A DNA stretch of 64,000 bases, taken from the NCBI RefSeq assembly GCF_029784135.1, contig NC_073746.1, positions 160,571,108 to 160,635,107 on the forward strand, written 5' to 3'. The translations under genes and the position numbers were made by a program. Position 1 is the stretch's first letter, and each line of letters starts with the position of its first letter. This stretch comes from Toxorhynchites rutilus septentrionalis. Lineage: Eukaryota > Arthropoda > Insecta > Diptera > Culicidae. Of the stretch, positions 1 through 9,450 are shown piece after piece. The notes beneath the pieces are model-generated. The model was not told where the DNA came from. It ran no database searches and saw nothing but the letters and a program-made list of their open reading frames with translations.

Positions 1-254
1 TGGACCGAACTTCTCGGATCACGTCTAAACTGCTTAACTACGCGCTTGTGATCTTTTTCACTGACGGAGCATCCATTTTTGCCGTTCTTCACCTTCCGGT
101 CGATGGTTAGGTTCTCGAAGTATCGTTTTAGTACTCTGCTGACCGTGGATTGGACGATTCCCAGCATCTTACCTATGTCCCGATGTGACAACTCCGGATT
201 CTCGAAATGAGTGCGCAGGATTAATTCACGACGCTCTTTTTCGTTCGACGACAT
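1..254 (-). CDS. ITmD37E transposase N-terminus (partial)
   Basis: The frame is open from an ATG at 254-252 to the window edge, about 84 codons. It begins MSSNEKERRELILRTHF and carries an HTH-like DNA-binding region (SHRDIGKMLGIVQSTVSRVL) typical of the N-terminus of Tc1/mariner transposases, which bind the terminal repeats. Unlike the 58.7-kb copy it has no stop after the KQFRRDP segment (here RRDPRSSV continues), so this copy is less damaged where it can be seen. The catalytic domain is outside the window, so activity cannot be judged. Confidence 0.85.
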   Translation of the reverse strand, partial: MSSNEKERRELILRTHFENPELSHRDIGKMLGIVQSTVSRVLKRYFENLTIDRKVKNGKNGCSVSEKDHKRVVKQFRRDPRSSV

Positions 255-406
255 TTTTCCAAATTTACGAAAAATTGACAGTGAAGCATGGCCAACGTGA
301 TCTATACACTCTTATCTGATTATAAGCGAAAGCTGAAGATATAATTCCTAAAAATTAAATTTCTACAGCGTTTTTTCCGTGATGCAATTTGATGTGACAC
401 ACCCTT
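1..406 (-). mobile_element. ITmD37E transposon, truncated by window edge
   Basis: This is the 5' part of an IS630-Tc1-mariner element on the minus strand. Its outer end reads AAGGGTGTGTCACATC inward from position 406, the same terminal repeat as the near-complete copy at 58732-60022. It is followed by the TA target dinucleotide at 407-408. The rest lies left of the window. It has inserted at a TA inside the dispersed repeat that continues at 409-576. Family assignment comes from the DD37E spacing counted in the 58.7-kb copy. Confidence 0.9.
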
Positions 407-408
407 TA

Positions 409-576
409 TAGCATATCAAACAAATCTTAGGGAATTTCCGTTTCGTTTGGTATGTAAATCGCCAAAATCCGTTCGCGGCAAAAATAGTTATTAACGTTAA
501 CTTTATTTCATAAAAACGTGACCTGTTTTCTGATTTGGCACCCTTAATGAAAGACGTAGTTCTACGTCAAAATTAA
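409..576 (-). repeat. GACGTAG-family repeat, left-end fragment
   Basis: The ~165-bp block ends in GACGTAGTTCTACGTC (about 550-566). It recurs at 31046-31208 and 47788-47957 in the same orientation, and inverted at 12800-12975 and 49737-49905. Shared internal text includes TTATTAACGTTAACTTTATT and the phrase 'ctgatttggcacccttaatg'. There is no coding capacity. It is interrupted on its left by the ITmD37E element at the TA of ATGTATAGC. Confidence 0.8.
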
Positions 577-2929
577 CCAGTATGAGAAAAGGTTGCTTAT
601 CTTGCTTGCGTCTCTTACTATGATTTTCGAAAATAACCATAGACATTTGTTTACAGATTTATACGATAAGAAAGCCTGGCATCTCTGACGCTCAACGATA
701 TACTCGTTCCTGACGGTCACGGATTCGGCGGAGACTAGCAAGGGTTGAACAGCTTACACATCTGTCAGGGGATGTACCGGCCACCCAGAAACGATGCGAA
801 ACCCGTTATGTCCTCCCCATCGTTTAGTAATAAAATACGGTTAAACAAATGGACAATAAAATCAATCCCGCATTATACCGACGGCGTAATTAATGACGTC
901 ATCTCACTCCTAACCAAAACTACCCAGAGACCCTTTCTGTCGTTCGCAGGCCTTCGCGTTATTCACCATTATGCGTATACATTCTTCTGCGTCTAGAGCG
1001 AGCGCAGGAGTTTTGGGAGAATCGCCGAGAACAATATTGGCTGAGATTCACCCTCGCCCAACGCCTCATATATCATGAAAGGAACAGGTATGCCTGTGCA
1101 AACAAATGTACATACCACCCCGCTCCAACAAAGCCCTCCGCTTTCCGCAGCTACATTCGCTAGATTGTCGTTGTCCATCACCATTAGTCCACAGTTGCCG
1201 GGAATGGGCTCGGATTGTGCACATAACAAAGAGCAGCCCATTCACACCTCATTGCCGGGAAGGTGGGACTCGGCGGAAGCATCCCCAGCGACTATTGATT
1301 CTCCACCGTCGGACGGACTCCGCCGGTTGTGCACATCGGACGTAAAAAGTAATGACCTACGGCTGTAAATCCCGGTGAAACGTCATCGTAATTGATTTCA
1401 GGTCGCTGAGTTAAAGTGCACTTCGCGGTTGACATGCCGACGCTAGGGTTGTTCAGATCGCAAATTGTATCGATGATTTTGTGAATGCGACCCGTGGGAC
1501 GTTTCCTAGCGAGCCGAAAGAGTGAACCAGCCAGTTATAATGCGATAATTGATTGTAGGTACTTAACGGGTGGTAATTTCACGCTAACGCCTTTGTTTGG
1601 ATCCTAAATTGATGATTGTATCATGAGTTGTTTTATTGCATAGGTGTAAACGGAAGAGAGAAGAGTAACAAGGCTCTACTATTGGCACATCATGTGGAAA
1701 CACTCGGATGCCAACATGGTGCTATCGAGTTTAGTTTGAATCTGTACAGTTTTATTGCTTTACATTTTATGGCTTTGCATTGTTACATAATTTGCCTCGT
1801 ATTTTGAGTGATAAGTTAAAACAATCATAAATCCATAACTATTATACATTACGTAACGCGAAATATTAGTAGATTCAGGAGTTTCAAAACGATTACATCG
1901 TCCCTAAGTCGACCTATCCAGGAAACACTGAAATATTGCTCAGAATGGAAGAACGCGATCATTATTGGTTATGTCGATGTGATTTTTTCACTACAGTGTA
2001 GGATGCTCGGTGATGGGACGTAATTGATAGTGTGCAAGGCAAGAATAATATTTTTTTTTTGTGATTCAGCATATTCTGCATTAATCTTGCCATGACGGCA
2101 TGGTTGATACTGGTAGGTGACTGAATATTGCACTTTTCTGCATCACGCGTCACTGTGATGGGTTGTGTGAGATAAAAATCCATTCATTAACTCTATAATT
2201 GTAATTAATCATCTCATCATGAACTCGAGAGGCGGGAAAAGTTAAAGTTTGCTTGTTCAAACATGTTGATAGTACAAGTCTTTCTATGTAGAAATCGTCA
2301 CGGAGTGTGAATTTCAGAAGATAATGGTCTGCCTTACATATTGTAAAGTATCAAAAACTAATTGCCATGGTTAGGTGCAATAAGCTTTCTCGAAAATTGT
2401 ATATATTCTTTGCAAAATTGGGTTTTCGTTTGTTCCATTGATTATAATGGAAGTATAAAGGAAGAATAAATCATAAATTTTGACATCAATTGTTGACACA
2501 ATTTGTTGATGAACATCCGATTACGCTTTGGTTCATACACCAGTTCAGCTTCAGAGAACAGTTTTCCGCTGTAAACACTACTGCAAGAATCTGAAAGATA
2601 AAAGCAAATCTTGCCAGTTGGAAGTACCGCTCAGAGTTTAATGACCACCAATATAAGGATCGTGATTCCGTTCGAATCGAAATGTTTTCGCATACAGTCA
2701 ATTTCGTTAGCAATGGGATTTTTTTCCTGAATGCGACGCTGACTAATATTTTCATTTGCCACTTCGTTGAAATTGTCCCAAAAGGTGTCGTGAGCTTCGC
2801 GTGTAAAGTTTGATTCTGTTTCGACTTTTTTGCTCCGTTTAACAGATGTTCGTTTAACAGATGTTAGATAATTTGGATCTTCTTCTAAGTAGTTCAAAGC
2901 ACTTCTTAATCCAGCTTTTGAAGATGCTC
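577..2929. other. No gene or repeat recognised
   Basis: The stretch is apparently single-copy within the window. Open frames are all below about 100 codons and show no domain I recognise. The part from about 750 to 1550 is less AT-rich than its surroundings. No convincing tRNA, splice structure or terminal repeat was seen. Confidence 0.4.
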
Positions 2930-3800
2930 ATTAGGGTGCCAATGAAAATGGTCATCTCTAATCTCAAAAAAGTTACCTCATAAAAAATGTTCACCACCTC
3001 GAAAAAACACCCTATGCCGAATTTCATCTTAATCGGACTGAAGGGAGAGTGGCGCAACGCGGTCAAAGTTTGAGTTTTTTGAAAATCGAAAAATCACCCT
3101 AGGGGACAGTAAAGGAAATCGGAGTTTTCGAATAAAAAAATTGATGCCAAATGTCTTAAAATTTCAAGAACTTGCTACGAAATGCTGATTTGCACCATAA
3201 TATACCCTATGCAAAATATTACATCATTCGGGCTTCAGTTACTGGTGTCATAAACGTTAAAATTATAGTTTTTTTTAAAGCCAAAAATTACTGAAAATCG
3301 AGGTTTTTTAAAAAAATAGATGCCAAATGTCTTCAAATTGCATACTCGTCGAGATTTACAGTTATCTTGATTTTTTTTTGTAAAAAAATGTTTTTTGGTG
3401 GTAGTTCGTTTTTTGTCTGAAAATTCGATTTTTGACAAAAATTTTTTTTTTGTATTTCTGTATGTCTCGACGCGTCATGTAATTTTAGGAAACTTGGCAC
3501 CAATTTTTTTTTTAAACCCTGATTTCCGTTGAATTTTCGGTTTTCAAAAAACTCAAATTTTAATGTTTGTGACACCGATAAATGAAGCCCGAATGAGCTA
3601 ATATTTTGCATAGGGTATATTATCGTGAAAATCAACATTTCGTAGTAAGTTCCGAATGAAAAATCGAGATAACTATTTTTCTTGGCACCCAATACCAATT
3701 TTTTCCTTTCGTACTCCGAAAAATAACCAAGTCTCTGAATGCCGATTTTTGACAAAACAATTTTTTTCGAGATGACACTAGATCTCGAGACGTTTCATGC
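2930..3800. repeat. Inverted (foldback) repeat, AT-rich
   Basis: Left-arm text at about 3172-3268 (gctacgaaatgctgattt, ataccctatgcaaaatatta, attcgggcttca) reappears reverse-complemented at about 3548-3652 (tgaagcccgaat, gcatagggtata, aacatttcgtag). The spacer is about 280 bp. Weaker complementarity extends outward to about 3100 and 3720, with many homopolymeric T/A runs. It could fold into a long hairpin. The minus-strand open frames here are by-products of the low-complexity sequence. Confidence 0.65.
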
Positions 3801-3959
3801 AATTTTTTATGATTATATGCAGAATATGTATAACTTGTAAGATTATGAAAAGTGCACAAGATTAATTTATTTTTATGTAAACTTCAGATAAGTATTTACT
3901 AAACAATGTGTTTTCATTTGCTGTCTCATAAAAAATAGAAAGGTCTGAGCCTAGGGACA

Positions 3960-4000
3960 CGGACGAAAGTTTGACGTAGGACTGTGATTGTTCGGAACAA
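3960..4000 (+). repeat. GACGTAG-family end fragment
   Basis: The sequence TTTGACGTAGGACTGTG at about 3970 matches the TTTTGACGTAGGACTACG end found at the edges of the larger family members. Nothing else of the element is recognisable downstream. Confidence 0.4.
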
Positions 4001-4049
4001 TTGTTTTTTTTAAATGTTATTCTTTTCATTGTTTAGAAACCTGTTTTAT

Positions 4050-4222
4050 TAACTTATCTGTTTTTGTGTTTTTTATCTGTGTTATAGTGACTTCCAACTC
4101 GTTTGGCTGGTTCGTCACTTTTACTTCCATTTTTGGAAGAATGTCGGGAGTGAGAATTGAACTCGTGACCTTCAGCGTGAGAGGCATGGATGTTACCACA
4201 ACGCCAGATCGCCTCCCACAAA
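4050..4222 (-). repeat. tRNA-derived SINE
   Basis: Read on the minus strand, about 4222 to 4140 resembles a tRNA with RNA polymerase III internal promoters: an A-box-like TGGCGTTGTGG and a B-box-like GAGTTCAATTC about 45 bases further on. A non-tRNA tail follows and ends in an A-rich tract near 4050. The tRNA part is too degenerate to be a tRNA gene. It is a different family from the SINEs at 18644 and 6600. Confidence 0.7.
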
Positions 4223-4424
4223 AATTGTATATACTTATTCGTACACATTGACTGGATGCCTAATTTGTTGGATAGAACGAATTATTTTACACAATATTGT
4301 GTTGCATACAACATTCACGGGAACCAAACTGAAAGCAATAATGCATGATACTTGATTTATCTTTGCATTCGCTCACAAAACATACTTCTGTTGTTCGTTA
4401 AATAACTTTTGAATTTATCGAATA

Positions 4425-5285
4425 CTAGCTAACCCGGCAAACTTCGTCCCGCCCATTTACTTGATTAATTCTCGAGTAATGCAGAAATTTGTGTTTTATT
4501 TGTATGGCAGCCACCCCTAAGAGAGGGGGGAGGGGTATCTAACCACCATAGAAACATTCATTGCACCCTAAAGTTTCCATATGCCTAATTTGGTTTAATT
4601 TGCTTGATTAATTTTCGGGTAATGCAACAATTTGTGTTTCATTTGTACGGCAGCCCCCTCTAAGAGAAGGGGAAGGAGTATCTTAACACCATAGAAACAT
4701 TTATTGCATCCTAAAACCTCCACATGCCAAATTTGGTTTCATTTGCTTGATTAATTCTCGAGTAATGCAGAAATTTGTGTTTCATTTGTATGGCAGCCCC
4801 CCCTTTGAGTGGGGGAAGGACTGTCTAATCATCATAGAAACATTTATTGCACCCTAAAACTTTCACATGCCAACTTTGGTTTCGTTTGATTGATTAATTT
4901 CCGAGTAATGCAAAAAATTGTGTTTCATTTGTATGGCAGCCCCCTCTAAGAGAAGGGGGAGGAGTATCTTATCACCATAGAAACATTTATTGCATCCTAA
5001 AACCTCCACATGCCAAATTTGGTTTCATTTGCTTGATTAATTCTCGAGTAATGCAGAAATTTGTGTTTCATTTGTATGGCAGCCCCCCCTTTGAGTGGGA
5101 GAAGGACTATCTAACCATCATAGAAACATTTATTGCACCCTAAAACTTTCACATGCCAACTTTGATTTCGTTTGCTTGGTTAATTTCCGAGTAATGCAGA
5201 AATTTGTGTTTCATTTGTATGGCAGCCCCCCCTTAGAGAGGGGGAGGGGTCTCAAAATATCACGAAAACCTTCCCTGGGTGTTGA
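4425..5285 (-). mobile_element. Non-autonomous Helitron, 5'-truncated
   Basis: The minus-strand 3' end is at 4425: GGGACGAAGTTTGCCGGG, then TTAGCTAG followed by T. This fits the Helitron CTRR terminus inserted between A and T. The same end occurs at 9450 and 31045. The right edge (about 5240-5285) matches the region some 100-150 bp inside a Helitron 5' end (gggaaggttttcgtgata), and the first part is missing. No Rep/helicase coding sequence is present. Confidence 0.75.
4440..5250. repeat. Tandem array, ~142-bp unit, 6 copies
   Basis: The anchor 'gtaatgcagaaatttgtgtt' recurs near 4478, 4620, 4764, 4906, 5050 and 5192, giving a period of about 142-143 bp. Each unit holds a C-rich/G-rich block (gcagccccccct ... 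gagaggggga) and 'accatagaaacatttattgc'. The same unit is arrayed at 17740-18170 and occurs singly in the Helitrons at 7.6, 28.5 and 53.3 kb, so the array has expanded inside a Helitron. Confidence 0.85.
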
Positions 5286-6589
5286 ATGAAACACACTAAT
5301 GTATTGTAAGTGTGTTTGAATATTTTAACGATCTTTAAAATAAATCGAATGTGACCGATAAAAAAACGAATTAAATGATTTGAACGAAAGGTTATATGAT
5401 GTTTCTTGGTGTATTTCATTAACGTAACTGACATGTTTGATCTCTAAAAAGTTAAACGTCAACTGAAAAAAGTAATATAAGTTTGTCGTAAAGTAGAAAA
5501 AATGAAATATAGAAAATCTATATTTATTGCTTTCTCCTTGTTAGAAAATACGTGCATGTGATTTTCAACATGGCTTAGTTTATAACAGCTTGGTCTCGTT
5601 CATAAATTGGAAAACGTTCAAATTAATCGGCCTGTTTGGAATCGCGTTATTTTATCATTGTCATTCAATCGAGGAGTATTCACATCGGTAATCTAAGTTT
5701 GAAACACAGCCATATTGCTTCTTTTATTCATGGATGTTTTTATTACTCTTCACCGATTTGTAGAACTCAATATTCATATATACATATGAGTGATCGGATT
5801 TTACAATTCAATCGAAATCAACTTTTACACTCTTAAATTCGTTCGCCTTGTCGCGAAACAATGGTCAAAATAAGTCATCCGTATTTGTGGTTCAATTTAC
5901 TCTCTATCTGATCGGCATAATTCGGGAAATAATTCTAAATTGTTGAAATTTGAATGAATGAAAATTATTATTCGATTTCGTTTGGATGCTAAATTTGTTT
6001 TGAATGTGTTTGAATGCTAAATTTTGCGTGTTTATTCCACCCGAAAAACCATTACTATTTTTGCTTCATCGAAATGGAACATGGAGACCAATGTTGTTTA
6101 CGTCGAATTGCGTGGCAAGGTTGTCACATTTGCTCAACTCGATTGGACTTGAGCTTGAACAGAATGCAAAATTGCGCTTTTTCCATTCAACAGAATACAA
6201 CCAACAATATGTGAGGACGAATACGATCGAACTTCATTTTGTGTTTGAACACACGCGCAATGTCATGACAATGCATTGCGCTTTGGCCTTTGGCTATAAC
6301 TAAAGCTGTGTCGGCGTTGCTCATGATAGTGTCTCGCAAGTGAATGTATTATTCCTCGCACCGCTTTTGTTGATTGTGTAGTAAGAATTGCAGTCGTTCA
6401 ATCTCTACCTTCGCGTATATGTCGACCATAAATTGTTGGCACAGCTTACGATATCTTGAATTGGCGTTTCTTGATCATGTCAAATCACCATATGATAAAC
6501 ATAAAAATCCATCGAGCGCGCCCTCTGTTAGTTTCGTCGCATGTTCATAAATATTAAATAAAAATGAGAAATGATGTTCATAATGAATT
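5286..6589. other. No gene recognised
   Basis: AT-rich sequence without recognisable repeats or domains. The longest frame (99 codons near 6004-6303) has no family resemblance I can name. Confidence 0.35.
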
Positions 6590-6599
6590 AAGTATCTGT

Positions 6600-6825
6600 G
6601 ACGGGGTCTCGTTGGTCTAATGTTTATGCAAGAGATTTTTCGTTAAAGAAACCCTTCTGACTTGCACTGTAGTCACGCGTATTCTTGAGCTTGCCACTCC
6701 AGAATACATTCAAGGCGTATTGTTCGTCATAGAAATCTCAACTATTTATTAATAGAAATGACGCAAGTAGTACTACGTTGAGAAGGCAAACCTTGGGAAC
6801 GTTAGTGCCATTGAAGAAGAACATA
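6600..6825 (+). repeat. SINE, uninterrupted copy
   Basis: This ~225-bp unit contains 'gtcacgcgtattct', 'gccactccagaatacattca', 'aaatgacgcaagtagtacta' and a (GAA)n tail at about 6812-6821. It is the intact counterpart of the SINE split between 35352-35504 and 39495-39578, so it serves as the empty-site reference. The tRNA-like head is only weakly visible here; in the 35.36-kb copy a clear B box (GGTTCGATTCC) is present. Confidence 0.75.
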
Positions 6826-7300
6826 GCGAGGGTCGTATGAACGGTGTGTGTCAACGATGAATTCCAGATTATTGTTTTTTCTTCGCATTAAATTTCTCGT
6901 GTCACCGTGCTATCATGATTCCAGCAGCGCTTGTGCTTTGGATCTACACACGTGCTCTCCAGCTGATGTTTTATCAGGGTTGATGGCAATAGCGTGATTG
7001 TCATTTTGTAATCCGAGCAAATGTGTTTTGAAGAATTTCGATAACTCATTGTGCTCATTCAAAAAGGCTTCCAGCTCGTCGGAATGCTCCCTGCTTTAGA
7101 TGAATTGATGTTACTTGTGTATTTGTAGATGGATGTTCAATGAAGCGGGCGTAACGCCATCAGTCATTGAACAACTTAAATCAATTCGTTCTGTTGAAAA
7201 AACGAACAACGGTTAAATTATTAGAATATTTTTGACACAAAAATAATAAATTCGCAATTAAAAATAGGGAATTGGGGTCAAAATTTAAGGTTATATGTAT
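6826..7300. other. No gene recognised
   Basis: Unique-looking sequence between the SINE and the LINE-like tail. I saw no conserved reading frame, RNA or terminal repeat. Confidence 0.35.
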
Positions 7301-7528
7301 GGTATGAAGTCAAATTTTTGAAAAAAAATATCCAGATCTTTTCCAGATCTGCATAGACACCCTATTCGGTATTAAATGTATGATTATCGGTATCCTACCG
7401 GTATCATATATAGTTTACAATCAATTCTCATACCTACCAAGTATTTTGAGTATAATTTCATCAAAATCGGTCGAGCCGTTTCGGAGGAGTTCGGTAACAA
7501 ACACCGTGACACGAGATTTATATATATA
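7300..7528 (+). repeat. RTE-like LINE 3' tail (probable)
   Basis: The segment 'ttcatcaaaatcggtcgag' followed by 'gttcggtaacaaacaccgtg' and a TATATATA tail resembles the 3' end common to insect RTE-clade LINEs and their SINE partners. There is no coding sequence. The Helitron begins directly in the TA-rich tail. Confidence 0.45.
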
Positions 7529-8134
7529 TCTATCTTATCTATCTGTCTGTCTGTCTGTCTGATTCTTTTGGGCTCGAAAACTACTGAACCGATCGACATG
7601 AAAATTGGCATGTAGGGGTTTTTGGAGCCGGGGAAGGTTTTCGTGATAGTTTGAGACCCCCCCCCCCCTCTCTGAGAGGGGGCTGCCATACAAATGAAAC
7701 ACAAATTTCTACATTGCTCGAAAATTCGGAGGTTTTAGGGTGCAATAAATGTTTCTATGGTGGTTAGACACTCCTCCCCTCTCTCTAAGGGGGGCTGCCA
7801 TACCAATGAAATACCAACTTCTGCATAACCAGAGAACTAATCAAGCACAATTTGGGATGTGAGGGTTTTTGACGTGGGACTACGTCTAACCGGAGTATAT
7901 GGGGGGTAAAATGAAAACCTAAACACAGAACATGCAGGAAAAAATGAAAGATTCCGAATGCTTATGACTCGAACATTTCTTACTGGATCGGAAAGATGTT
8001 TGCATCAATTGATAGGGAATATTTCTACGCTTCTATTGCAATTAATAAAATGTCATTTTTAAGTAGATAAATAATTGAAAAACTGTAAAATGTTAAGCGT
8101 TATCTAACCGCCCTAACTGCCTCGTTTTGATTGG

Positions 8135-8480
8135 CCCGATTTACGGTTTCCCTAACACAGCCAACAAAACCAAGCAGGCTTCGAGAAATCGGCATTGCAA
8201 ATACATGAAAGTTGGGGATATTTTTGTTCCGACTGATATTTATTTCCCTAACACAGACTTCAAATCTATAGAGCGCAGGGAAATTGGCATTGCAAATTCA
8301 TGCAGGTCGGGGGTATTTTTGTTTCGATTGAAATGTGTTTCCCCAACACAGACATCAGAACCGAGGTGTCTGGGGAAATCGGCTTTGCAAATAAATGCAA
8401 ACTGCGAGTACTTTTGTACTCGCTTGCCTTTGTGCAAACTAGAATATGTTTCCTTAACACGGTCTCCTAAACTTAGGGAC
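8135..8480 (+). repeat. ~96-bp tandem repeat, ~4 units
   Basis: Copies of 'tttccctaacacagacttca' start near 8147, 8243, 8340 and 8450 (a degenerate fifth near 8631). They are separated by text such as 'gcaaatacatgcaagtcggg' and 'ggtatttttgttcc'. Related units occur inverted at 17270-17460 and directly at 50200-50300, so the tandem block is part of the GACGTAG family body. Confidence 0.75.
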
Positions 8481-8500
8481 CTGGGAAAATCGTACAGACA

Positions 8501-8537
8501 CTAGAGGCGAATGAACTTTCAGGTTTAAATCCTCTAT
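8501..8537 (+). repeat. Short hairpin motif TAGAGGC..GCCTCTA (copy 1)
   Basis: The sequence follows the pattern TAGAGGCGAATGAACT, a short loop, then TTTAAA and CCTCTATA. Three further copies lie at 26592-26631, 37709-37739 and 53870-53907. The outer 6-7 bases on either side are complementary. A TATAAAAAG follows directly at about 8541. Confidence 0.6.
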
Positions 8538-9450
8538 AGTATAAAAAGTAGAAGTTGAAGTTGCTGGTTCATGCAAGCCGGGGGTACTTCTGCACCCGCA
8601 AGGTTTTTTTTTGCACTCCGAAAAAGGGTTTTCCTAACACGGATTACAAAAGTGGGTACGAACACAACACTTTGGCTCGGTTATTCAAGATTGTATTGGA
8701 GAATATGCCTTCATATCTTCTGCTCACTGAAATGATTGCTAAGTTTAGGTAGTCCCACGTCAACCTTGCGGTTATATTATACATATAACCCACCCATTTT
8801 TGGTCTGAGAAATGTTTCTATGATGGTATGACACCCCTCCCTTCTCTGGAATGGAGAGGGGGTTCCATAAAAATGTTACACATGGTTTCAACCAAATATA
8901 TACCAATCAAACATGACAATTGAAAATTTTCGGAAAAGTCTGACGGAAAAAGGGAAAATTCGGAAAGATAATTTCCCATATGTTCTACAATTACAAAGTG
9001 ACAAGCGTTGTTAGTCGATTTGATGTTTGCTCTAACGAAATATCTTTATCTTCTTCTATCTATACCAATAAAAAGGATCGCCGGATGTGTTGATAAGAGC
9101 AGAACTCGAGAAAGGAATTGTCCGATTTAGGGCTGTCTTTATTTTATCATATTTTCTGTATAAAACATTTATTCCATGTAACGGAGAAACATGTTATTTG
9201 TAAGTGGTTGAAAAGTCTTGAACGAGGATTGTGCCTGAAAATAATCTTATAATATCAGATGAGTTTTGTTAGAAATACTAGGAATTTTACTGTAAAACGT
9301 AAATTCAACAGGGTCGATTAGAAGATCAATCAATGAACAGCTCTGCGATTGGACCCATGAACTTGCTTATAGTAAGAAAACGTGAATGTTTGAAGGTATT
9401 GATAACAAAAAACAAATTTTGGGCGGGACGAAGTTTGCCGGGTCAGCTAG

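Larger units (their letters stand above)
7868..8791 (+). mobile_element. GACGTAG element, ~920 bp, nested in Helitron
   Basis: The left end is TTTTGACGTGGGACTACGTC (7868). The right end holds TAGTCCCACGTCA (8750) and a terminal dyad GCGGTTATA...TATAACC at 8768-8790. The left interior (ccggagtatatggggggtaaa, 'atgtttgcatcaattgata') matches 27727 inward, 17580-17600 and 50055-50075. It contains the 96-bp tandem repeats and the hairpin motif at 8501-8537. No protein is evident. Both flanks are Helitron sequence, showing nested insertion. Confidence 0.7.
7529..9450 (+). mobile_element. Non-autonomous Helitron, both ends present
   Basis: The element starts with TC at 7529 after an A, in a TA-rich stretch followed by a (CTGT)n run and 'ctcgaaaactactgaaccga', typical of insect Helitron 5' ends. 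It ends at 9450 in GTTTGCCGGGTCAGCTAG with T next, so it sits between A and T with no duplication. It encodes no Rep/helicase and is about 1.9 kb, including a nested GACGTAG element at 7868-8791. Two 142-bp-type units lie at 7640-7860. Confidence 0.8.

Noticed and set aside
4440..5250. Possible CRISPR-like array
   Set aside because: The ~142-bp units are contiguous and all similar, without short repeats separated by unique spacers; the context is an insect Helitron.
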